From assembly GCF_029784155.1 (NCBI RefSeq), contig NC_073692.1, positions 325,161,406 through 325,225,405 on the forward strand: 64,000 nt of DNA, written 5' to 3'. Made by a program: the position numbers and the translations under genes. This DNA comes from Uranotaenia lowii. Lineage: Eukaryota; Arthropoda; Insecta; Diptera; Culicidae. Under the pieces are notes generated by a model, which worked only from the letters and a program-made list of their open reading frames with translations, made no database searches and had not been told where the DNA came from. Shown piece by piece: positions 55,370 through 64,000 of this stretch (the stretch's first letter is position 1; every line of letters begins with the position of its first letter).

Positions 55370-56459
55370 AAAAAATCGCGAAATCGTTAAAAATGCTCAA
55401 ATCAATCGTGTGCAGCGTTCTCAAACGTTTCCGTGAGATGCATACTATTGATCGGCAGGTTCATACCAAGCGTTATAGTGGACCTAAGAATCAGAAACTG
55501 CATTTGTGAAGGTGTTGAGAACGATCAAGACAAACACAGGGTAGTCGGACTACGACATCACCAAGAAATTCAACGTCGACCGGTACACCGTCAGAAGGAT
55601 TAGTTTTCGCGAAGGAATACGATCCTATCGAGCCAGTAAGCAACCAAACCGGACATTGAAGTAGAATTTAGTAGCCAAAGGACGTGACCGGAAGATATAC
55701 AACAAGATTCCAACGAAGTACGACGGATGCATCCTCATGGATCGGGCTTGTGATATAGCTCAGTTGGCAAGTCTGTTGTCTCCTGAGCCGATGTCCGCGA
55801 GTTCGAGCCCAAGAGTAAACATCGAACACAGTTGTACCGGATAGTTTTTCAATAACGATCCGCCAACTGCAACGTTGATAAAGTCGCGAATGCCATAAAG
55901 ATGGTAAAACGACTATAATCGAAACAAAAAAAAAATCCTCATGGATGACGAAACGTACGCGAAGATGGATTTTGGGCAGCTTCCTGGCCAAAAATTTTAT
56001 AAAGCCACTGCAGTGGTGCACTGCACTGGTCGGGGTGATGTCCCCGCCAAGTTCAAATTCGTTTTTTGCCAATAAGTTGGCAAGAAAGTGTTTGATCTGT
56101 CGAGGTATTTGCAGCTGCGGACGAAAAACCCCGGTTTTTGTGAAAAACCAAGACCATGGACCCCGAAATGTACAAGGAGGAGTGCCTTAAAAATGTTTTT
56201 TTTTTCACAAAAGACCAGTAAAGTTTTCGCCAGATTTGGCATGCTGCCACTACAGCTAGGAGGTTCTACAGTGGTATTGGGCCAACGGGTGGATTTTGTT
56301 GAAAAGGACATCAACCCACTCAGCTGCCCTCAATTCCGCCCTATCGAGAAATTTTGGACAATTGTCAAGCAGAAGATGAAGAAGAATGGTAGGACGACTC
56401 GGGAAGGAACAGAGATGAAGAGATTGTGGAACAAAATGGCCGCTGAGGTCAGTGAATAG
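55370..56459 (+). pseudogene. Mariner transposase with SINE before the DDE motif
   Basis: The N-terminal DNA-binding region is visible as SIVCSVLKRFREMHTIDR with GPKNQKLH. Frames then shift repeatedly. After the SINE, ILMDDETYAKMDFGQLPGQK supplies the first catalytic Asp. Next come CSCGRKTPVFV, SPDLACCHYS (second Asp; a TAG follows directly), and finally NPLSCPQFRPIEKFWTIVKQ with the last catalytic Glu, in the open frame 56088-56459. All three catalytic regions survive but in different frames, so the copy is inactive. Confidence 0.85.
55743..55934 (+). mobile_element. tRNA-derived SINE, copy 1, with 12-bp TSD
   Basis: The head carries an A box (TAGCTCAGTTGG, 55756-55767) and a B box (GTTCGAGCCC, 55801-55810), so RNA polymerase III transcription is expected of an active copy. 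The tail ends AGATGGTAAAACGACTATAA, TCGAAAC and an A10 run. A perfect 12-bp duplication ATCCTCATGGAT flanks it (55731-55742 and 55935-55946). It sits inside mariner coding sequence. Confidence 0.92.
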
Positions 56460-56663
56460 GGTGTCCAAACTTTGATGAGTGGTTCTAGACGAAAAGTTCG
56501 AAATTTTATCAAAAAAACATCGAAATATTTTTTTTTCTTATTTTTCCTTTGAAGTGCAATAAAAACCCTAAACTTTGATTAAAAGACATTTTTTTTTTTC
56601 GTTTACATAGCTCCGAGATAGACCCGTTTTAACGCGTCCAGATTTGTAGTGATCCATGCTTTA

Positions 56664-58621
56664 AAAAGTCAAATATGTTGTTTTTGTGCCGAAGGAGGAC
56701 AATCGGCCAAATTTGTCATAACTTCGACCAAATTGAAAATTTTGAGTAATTTTGAAAAACTAGCTTCAGGAAACAGAAAATTTTATGATAACTAGCCTGA
56801 TTTGGAAAAACTGTTGTTAATAGTATACATTATAGATGGCGCACGTGGTGCACAAAATTTAAAGCCGAAAAATTTATTCATTGAACACTATCTCAAAAAC
56901 CAATTGAAAGAACCTAACAAAAAATTGCACATGTAAATATTACACAATTAAGCAGCTTCGCTGAAAATTTCATCAATTTCCATTCATACATTCAAAAGTT
57001 ATTTACAAAACAAAGTGTTTCATTTTTTCCGAATACATTCCATTTTTACAATTGTACGATGTCTGTGAACTAAACTTAAAGGTTCACTTTTGTTGTTTAT
57101 TTCACTTCGAAAACGTTTTGATTGAAAATATATGATAAAATGTTCAATTTTTTTTAATACAAAAAATCCTTCCAATACATACATCAGATGCAATCAAAAA
57201 TTTTCGAAAAAAAAATTATTATCCATATTTTACAACCCACGCAAAGCAGTATCGAACCCATCCACTATCGCAGAGCAACTGAAACCATTCCATTTCTTCA
57301 CTCTTACTCCACCGGAAATGTACATTTTGTCGTGCTGCTGCCGGGGGCAAATTAATTTCGTTTGAATTAGCGAAATTGTTTATTTATTAAAACGAATTCG
57401 TCGCTCTAGGATGGATGATGGCACTGACTGTGAGTTTATGTAGGTGTATGGGATTATTTCTAGCAACTTCCGCATCCTGCTTGAAGTGTGGGGATGTTTG
57501 CGCAGTTTGGCTGAATGTTGTGAAGGGGCCACAACACAGTTCAGATATTAAGTCCTCGTGGATTTTTGCCAATTACTGCGGCTTTGACGGTTCGATGGAG
57601 TTTGAATTTAATTTGCCATATAAATTATGCCATCTCATTTACTCGAAATCCGAAGCCATGGGTATCAACTCCTAGGTAAGAAGGAGATATAACTGTACTG
57701 GGCCACGACAAACTACAATGTTATTGGATGAACAAAAATATAATCGTAAAATAACTTTTATTTCAGCTTAATAATTTTCAACATTTTTTTTTTTAAAACT
57801 CATAGTTTATTTTAAAAATTAAAATAATAAAACAAATATCGTGGTTCGTCCCTTTTGAATTTCGCACATTCCATTTTTAGCTCCATGTGGGCGACGGAGA
57901 GCGACGTGAGATGGATTTCGCTCGAAGCTGAACGATGCAGGCATGGTAAACGATTTTAATCGAAAGAAATAGTTTTAATTAGATGTCGGTGCGTGTATGT
58001 GTGTCTGTGTACTTTCCAATCCAATGCGGGTGAAATGAGAATGGAAATCACTTTTCAATTAGCCATTAGCAGGGGGAGCAAAGCCTCGTTCGACAGATCC
58101 AGGTTCTATTTCCATTTAAATGGAATATGACATGTGATCCATTACGCGAAGCTCGATTTAATTGTAGTTTTTCAGCGTGGAGCTGGCTTGTTGCCCAACT
58201 TTGTCTTGATGCGAGATGAATACATTGGAATATGATCAATTAAATAGTTGGGAAGCTTTGAAGCCGGAATAAAAATTCTAGCATTTATTACGTGCTTACG
58301 AGAATTAACCATAAAAAATCATCAATCATTTTTATGGGAGTCACACGTCACTAAATAATTGAAATATTAAAAGGCCTATCAGATAAAAAATCAGTTTCTT
58401 TGAGCTTCACTGAAAAGTTATTTAAAAGAAGAATAAATCACTTCATATACTATTTTCTACATATTTATAGTTAAATTCAACAAATTATTAAAAAATATAC
58501 TTTATATTCATCTGTCGTTTTCAATGTCAATTAGTGAATAAGAGCTGCTTCTTTTCCTGAACCTCGACAAAGACAACTTTTTTTTTCTTGAACCTATCTT
58601 CAAACTGAGGATACTTTTTAC
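56664..58621. other. Spacer with unique island
   Basis: 56664-57230 is AT-rich. 57230-58280 is less AT-rich with an 86-codon plus frame (57415-57675) and a shorter antisense one, neither with a motif. It may be unique host DNA. 58280-58620 is AT-rich. Confidence 0.4.
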
Positions 58622-58765
58622 TAGAGATGTACCGAATATTCGGTCGGCCGAATCTCGGCGCCGAATACTGCCAATTAACCGTTGAGCCGAATATTCGGCT
58701 CACCGAATAGTTGAGCTAGGTATTCGGCAGAATAAGCCAAATAGGCCGAATAGGCCGAATATATT
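58622..58765. repeat. CCGAATATTCGG palindromic repeat cluster
   Basis: About ten copies of CCGAATA, several arranged as the palindrome CCGAATATTCGG, lie within 145 bp, together with GCCGAATAG triplications. The start TAGAGATGTACCGAATATTC resembles a MITE terminus, but I see no matching end. Confidence 0.7.
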
Positions 58766-59897
58766 TTCATTTATTTTTACAAAAAAAGGCTTGTCAAATT
58801 TTTAACTGATATTGGATAATTCGTAAAATATTCGAAAGTAATGTTGAGAATGCTTTAAAATCATTAAAAACTTATGGTTTCAGGTAAACATTTTAGGTTT
58901 ATCCGTGTATTATTCACTACTTTGATAATAATTTATTCCAAATTTTCTTAATGCATCCAGGGTTGTCCATAAACCCAATAAAGAATTTGAGAAAAGGTAA
59001 ATCTGACCGGGAAGGCCATCTTTTTTATAAACTTTCCAGATTTTATCCGAGTTTATTCAAATTTGCTAAATCAAATAAAAATCTGAAATGTCTTTTTGAA
59101 ATTTTTAAATTTTTTCGTTCCAAAATGATGTTTTAAAGTAAATTGATTCGTTGGATACTATTTGAACACTGCTGTTGTGATTCCATGAAATCTTTAAATT
59201 TCAAGTGATTTAATTTCTTTTTCCTCTTAAATGTTTGAAAATAATGACTTTCAAACTTTCTCTTTTTTTTAAGTTTTTCCAAAACTTCTTTCAGATCCGG
59301 CCGTGTGGATACGTATCGTAGAAAGTTTTGTATTCTTAAGGTTAAAGATCATCGTTTTTATGGCAATTGTTTTGAAGACTAGCTTAAATTAGAAATTCAA
59401 CTAGTTCGATATAAAAATGTGATTTCAAATAGCTTGGCATCTGTTTTATCATTGTTTGTCCCAGATTTCACTGGAACTCAATCGCTTTTGTGATAAACGT
59501 CCTAGAAGCGACAAATCAATTATGTCCTTTCGGGTAATGGTGACATTTTGAAAATCAAACAGAGCTCTACTTAAAAAAGATCTGATTATTATACAATTAG
59601 TTGTATATAATCGAAATTCACTATCCTTCTCAAATTCTTTCTTCAATTAAAATACAAAATTGAAATCCAAAAAAATTAAACTTCTTTCGGCTTCGAGCAC
59701 AGCCTATCAAGTCCCAGCTTGATCACTTTTGTTATTCATTTTTAAATATGCTCAAAGGTGTTTTTTTTAATGCCTGAATGTTTTGATATATTAACTGTGG
59801 TAAAGAGTATAAAGCCTAATCGTTGTTGCAAAACTTTCACACGTCCTGGCTAGCTACAATTGAATGTTTAACTTAAAACATACCCGGTTTCATGTTT
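58766..59897. other. AT-rich spacer
   Basis: No gene or repeat is recognised. Confidence 0.5.
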
Positions 59898-60097
59898 CGG
59901 CATCTCTGAAAATTTGCTACATTAAAGAAAAGACTCTACCCTATCCAACGAAATTTTCAGGAAAAAATCGATTGGTGTGTCAATAAAATCTTTTTTTGAA
60001 AGATTTTCAAAAAAATACACGCGGAAAATGTTCAAGTTTTCCATATTCATTAATCCTAAGAACTTTAAACTTTACTTTTTTGAGCTAAGATGTGTTA
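59898..60097 (+). repeat. 200-bp dispersed repeat, copy 2
   Basis: Partner of 48661-48862, diverged by substitutions and small indels. Confidence 0.7.
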
Positions 60098-60216
60098 GGA
60101 TTCCTTCAATATAAATAATTACAACACTGCAAAAAATCGACATATTGGGGATATGTGTTTGCCTTATAGATTTTTGCAATGTGATTCCCATTTGGAAATA
60201 ACGTGCCCACACAGAT

Positions 60217-60600
60217 AGAATTCAAGGTAATAATTTTTATATGCGACACATAAATATTATAATAAGCACATTGTATTCGATTATCTGCATACTTTAAGGC
60301 GTTTTTTTTGTTCCAATAAGTTTTTCGGACGAAAATAGACTTGTGTTTTGGCTATCGGGAAATTCTAATATTATTTATGTTGATTTCATTGATATGAATA
60401 AGGTCCTTACTGAGCATAACTCGTGCATGTTTTGTGTTCCTATCCACTGGAAAGGAAGTAGAATGTCTCCACCGGAAAATCAGCAGCTGAGACCTCGATA
60501 CGGCCAAGCGACGATCATTCCTCGGCGGCCCGTTTGTCCAACATATTCCCCTGCAGCACCATATCCACGGTTTTGATCGCAGCCAGGCTCCTGAATCTGC
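60217..60600 (+). repeat. ~385-bp dispersed repeat, copy 1
   Basis: Ordered matches to 62445-62825: TTTTATATGCG-CACATAAA, CTTTAAGGCGTTTT versus CTTGAAGGCGTTTT, CACCGGAAAATCAGCAGCT and ACGGTTTTGATCGCAGCCAGG versus ACGGCTTTGATCGACACCAGG. The plus frame 60343-60576 and minus frame 60352-60708 have no motif. Confidence 0.75.
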
Positions 60601-61818
60601 AAATTTTAACTCTATTTTCAAGCATGCTTGAAAAATCATAAGAACTATTAACTTACCTTCTCTCGACAACAGCTTTTCACCGGAATTTCTTATGTAACGG
60701 CGGAACATATTTCACTCTAGCCTACTAAAGCGGTAGTCAGAAGCCAGCTTCCTGCGGGGGAGAATAGAACAGCTTTATTTTTTACCGAGAAATACTCACC
60801 TAATTATTGTATTTTAATCGCTATGATGAAACTTAAAACGGGTACGCCAACTTTTTCTCGGCCATTTTGAAAAAATATTTTCGAAGATGAAATTTATTGA
60901 ATTTATGTGTAAATATCTTATAATTTTCATATGTTGAACATAAATGTTATGTGTAACATATGAAATCTAAGCGTTGAGAAATTTTGAAGACGTATGTGTG
61001 GGAAAACATACATTCAAAGTGTGGATTTGGTTGAGTGTAGTTAATAAAAACAAATAAATAATACCTCTAAAAATTATGACTAAAACTATTTTTTATTTAA
61101 AAAAAAATGTAGGTTAATTTTGAAGAAAATTTAAAGATTATCAATAAAAGTTATCTAGAATAAACCTTTACAATAACTGGCAACACAATAGAAAAAAAAA
61201 CCGAATATATCATGAATTTTTCGAAAAAGATACAACGGTTCACCGACGGGACATGAACCTGTTATTTCCGGCCTGCTGTTATTTAGGCTCCAGCATGCGT
61301 AAATGTCGAGCTCCATCGGTCGAGTGCTGGATCTTTCATCGATACACTCCATGAATATCTCGCTTGTATTCTTTGCCTACTATTGATCTCTCTGTTGTTT
61401 CTCTATTTCTATCTCTCTATTTATAACTTTTTTTTATTCCTAATAAAAAAAGAGTTTTTCACAAGCAAACAAGGCACATATTCAATGATTAATACAGACA
61501 GTTTTTTTCCTCAAACTACACCCATAGGTGTCCAAGTACAGGGTCCGGCAATTGAACTGCTTCAAAATTTTGTAACAATAATTTCTGCTTGGGCAGATTA
61601 TACCTAGAAAATCATGCATAAAAAACCATCGTGCAGGATCATAAAATCCACCAGCCACTGTATCGCTAAAATTGCACCACAATTATAAACCGCTAAAATC
61701 AGCCAAGCCACTCTCACAGGCTACGGAACCATCTGTCAAAAGCAGTTCCGCTTCGAGGCGAGATCAACCTAGCCTGTGGAAATTTAACAAACCAGTATGT
61801 TCCCAGTATCGCTAATGC
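60601..61818. other. Spacer
   Basis: AT-rich, no gene supported. A weak tRNA-like promoter pattern on the minus strand at 61240-61345 (GGTTCATGTCCC as possible B box) is too degenerate to call. Confidence 0.4.
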
Positions 61819-61826
61819 CTGAAGTC

Positions 61827-63316
61827 AAGGATGGAAAAATTCGTTCACCAGCATGAACGTTAATGATTCTCAATCACCGCTCCGTTCACGATGATAGCAT
61901 CGGCGATGCGAGCGTGAACAGACGACCGCTGATTGGTCGGATTGGCAATCCGAATGAATGAATTTTTAAATACGTTTGGGTGAACGAACCGATGGCCGAA
62001 ACGTTCGCCGCGGTTAACTGGATCGTTTTTTATTTTCACCACGACGTTCGTTGGGTGAATTGATTCGCAAATGATTGTTGAAACACAATCGAAAAACGAT
62101 TGCACGATTGCATTCGCGAATGTTTCTGTAACCGGTAAAGGATTGCACCATCAGGTGCTTGTTTTTCGGCTAATTTTGTGCGTGTGTTAGCCCCCGCGCT
62201 CGCTGACGGTTTGTTTTCTCATGATTTTATTATAATTTATGTTCGAATAAGAACATTCAGCACTTTTGCACATTGCGTAGATAACTAAACTGACAAAGGG
62301 GGGTTCGAAAATGTCCACTCTTGTTTACGAAGCCTAGGGATTTTTCGAGCTTTTGGCTACTGGGACATTTTTTTGACCAAAATTGCCAAATAATCATTTA
62401 ATTATGTTGAGATTGCAAGAATACAGAATACAAAATTATTACTTTTATATGCGTCACATAAAAGTTATAAAATCCCACACATAAATATTGTAAGCCGACA
62501 TAGCACTCAAATATCTGCCTACATCTGGGCGATTACATGCTTGCCTACTTGAAGGCGTTTTGTTTTGTTCGAATTGGTTTTCGGAAGGAAATAAAAAATT
62601 GTGAGGTATTGGCTCGAATTTTTTTTAAATTTTTATTGTTAATTGAAATAACTATAAAAATGCTAAGCCTAATACGTGCGTATGTTTCGCGTTCGTATCC
62701 CATTGGGACATAAAAGCGAATTCCGCACCGGAAAATCAGCAGCTAAGACGACGTTTATTCGACTGAAACAATATCGACGGCTTTGATCGACACCAGGCCG
62801 ACGTCCTTGCCTCCTATTTTCAAACCCCCCATTGTCAGTTTAGTTTTCTACGCAATGTGCAAAAGTCCACACTTTTACTAATTATATGTTGAATGTTCCT
62901 ATTCGAACATAAATTAAAATAACATCATGAGAAAACAAACCATCAGCGAGCGCGGGGGCTAAAACACGCACAAAATTAGCCGAAAAACAAGCACCTGATG
63001 GCGCAATCCTTTACCGGTTACGGAAACATTCGCGAATGCAATCTTACAATCGTTTGGCGATTGTGTTTCGACAATCATTTGTGAACGTCGTGGTGAAAAT
63101 AAAAAACGATCCAATTGAACGCGGCGAATGTTTCGGGCTTCGTTTCGTTCACCCGAACTTAGTAAAAGTTCATTCATTCGGGATTGCAATCGTTAGTATT
63201 CATTGTGGTGAGTTAGCTTTTTCCTTTCCCGATTGCTTCGATTGGCAGTTAGAATTGAATGAGTTCACCACGGATTGCAGATTGAATGTACTTCGATCCG
63301 ATTTTTTCCATGCTTG
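61827..63316. mobile_element. 1.49-kb foldback element with perfect 8-bp TSD
   Basis: The ends CAAGGATGGAAAAATTCG and the reverse complement of CGATTTTTTCCATGCTTG are flanked by CCTGAAGT on both sides (61819-61826 and 63317-63324). Arms of about 480 bp (61827-62308 and 62828-63316) are mirrored, including the frame fragments VVVKIKNDP and RFVHPN on opposite strands. The 519-bp loop carries a copy of the 385-bp dispersed repeat. The 8-bp duplication and CA-start suggest a hAT-type non-autonomous element. Confidence 0.88.
62445..62825 (+). repeat. ~385-bp dispersed repeat, copy 2
   Basis: This is the partner of 60217-60600. It fills most of the loop between the foldback arms and was either inserted there or is part of the element. 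Confidence 0.75.
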
Positions 63317-63324
63317 CCTGAAGT

Positions 63325-64000
63325 GAATAAGAATAGCACCTAAGCAACATCTACGGCAACACCACGGTGTGTTGCAATACGAGGTATTAAGCGTGCCTTG
63401 CACGAAGAGTCATTTTGATCACGTATCAGCTCAGCAAGCTTTAGAAGTCAGCAGCCATCACAGCAACCGTTTGTCCGAATACGGGTCCATACTGGTCAAC
63501 ACATTGACAGGCAACAGAACTTCCTGCATGGTCGATAGTCATTGCACAGTGAATCGTTTCCTAAGAGAGCAGGCATTTCGAAGCATCCGGGAAAAGCATA
63601 AGTTCTCCAAACGAGAAAACACTGTTCATTTGTAGCTCCTCTGGTTATCTCATCTCACCACTCAAACTGGCATTGGAAAAGCATCAGTTTCTAAAAGAGA
63701 AAGCACCGCTGGTGGCCCCTGTGCTCATCTCATCACGCCACACAAGCTGACGTTGGTTAAGCCAAAAAGGAAGGGGCAAGCAATCCAAGAAAGGTCCTCA
63801 TAGGAGGGCTGCTTATGCTTATGCTTATGATACATACACAGCCAGATCTTGTCAGCATCCCGGTGAGTAATAAAAGTACATTTACTACTCATCTTAACTA
63901 GGCCGGGCCCACTGTGCAGTATTGGACGCAGAGACAACTGGAACAAAGGGAGGAAGAAACGTGGACAACAGTACCATACGTTTCCATGGCTACTTATAAC
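63325..64000. other. Less AT-rich segment with 86-bp duplication
   Basis: This runs to the window edge. Two diverged tandem units start near 63591 and 63677 (GAAAAGCAT...CATCTCA-CAC...CTG-C-TTGG). A GCTTAT triplet repeat lies at 63811-63830. The start AATAAGAATAGCACC equals part of the palindromic Tc1-type terminus at 39566. The 88-codon plus frame (63369-63635) shows no known domain. Family and function are unknown. Confidence 0.4.
63591..63758 (+). repeat. 86-bp tandem duplication
   Basis: Two units share AAAAGCAT, GAGAAA, CTC/TCATCTCA, CAC and GG-AT/ACGTTGG landmarks at a constant offset of about 86 bp. Confidence 0.6.

Larger units (their letters stand above)
55145..56661 (+). mobile_element. 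Mariner element (DD37E-like), interrupted by a SINE
   Basis: The TIRs AAGCATGGATCACCATGAAT and CTGGACGCG, and the mirrored right end (CGCGTCCAGATTTGTAGTGA then TCCATGCTT), are flanked by TA (55143-55144 and 56662-56663). Without the SINE the element is about 1.31 kb, a normal mariner size. The transposase is decayed by stops and frameshifts. Confidence 0.9.

Noticed and set aside
55743..55830. Possible tRNA gene
   Set aside because: A and B boxes are present, but there is no acceptor-stem pairing or CCA-side closure, and a TSD and A tail show it is a SINE.
61240..61345. Possible tRNA or second SINE on the minus strand
   Set aside because: Only a weak B-box-like GGTTCATGTCCC; the A box and tail are unconvincing.
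61860..63326. Two small conserved genes with VVVKIKNDP and RFVHPN
   Set aside because: The peptides match because the frames lie in the inverted arms of one foldback element.

Overview
This window looks like a gene-poor, AT-rich stretch of an insect nuclear genome, most likely a dipteran and probably a mosquito. That reading rests on a mariner of the mosquito DD37E type, a second mariner with the same kind of transposase, an RTE-type LINE, CR1/Jockey-group LINEs, a tRNA-derived SINE, Helitron-like termini and many foldback or MITE elements with AT-rich spacers. I recognised no host protein-coding gene, tRNA gene or rRNA gene. Nearly every substantial coding region is a transposable-element ORF, and all but one are broken.

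Layout. 1-2260: 3' part of an L1-like LINE. 2261-7200: AT-rich spacer with one small Helitron. 7080-7740: a dispersed repeat interrupted by a MITE. 7918-15549: a large imperfect inverted repeat (GACATT-rich ends plus 140-bp GGCC-rich tandem units) that encloses a nearly complete two-ORF LINE (9144-13989). 15549-17285: a duplicated TIR element. 17290-27390: spacer with several MITEs and dispersed repeats. 27400-32240: a nest in which a decayed Copia gag (minus strand) is split by a 2.8-kb foldback element and by a 724-bp foldback element with a perfect 9-bp target duplication, next to a 455-bp MITE. 34408-39079: a Helitron-like element built of about 143-bp tandem repeats, with a complete RTE LINE inserted in one repeat (14-bp target duplication). 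39191-41559: a TIR element carrying a 1533-bp Tc1/mariner-type element that is an almost complete palindrome. 41686-43399: purine-rich repetitive DNA between two 108-bp direct repeats, abutting a second CR1-type LINE (minus, 43400-45430). 46638-47624 and 55145-56661: two mariner relics, the second interrupted by a SINE. 52262-53125: a third CR1-type LINE fragment. 61827-63316: a 1.49-kb foldback element with a perfect 8-bp target duplication.

The sequence therefore records layered insertion. The youngest-looking elements are the RTE LINE (uninterrupted 957-codon frame, perfect TSD), the foldback elements with perfect 8- and 9-bp TSDs, and the SINE in the mariner (perfect 12-bp TSD). The best leads for something unusual are: a LINE whose ORF1 ends in UAG-CAA-UCA directly in frame with ORF2, matching the CARYYA readthrough context; an RTE endonuclease frame with no AUG upstream of its catalytic residues; and long palindromic elements that could be transcribed into long hairpin RNA. 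Family names come from motifs read by eye, without database searches.
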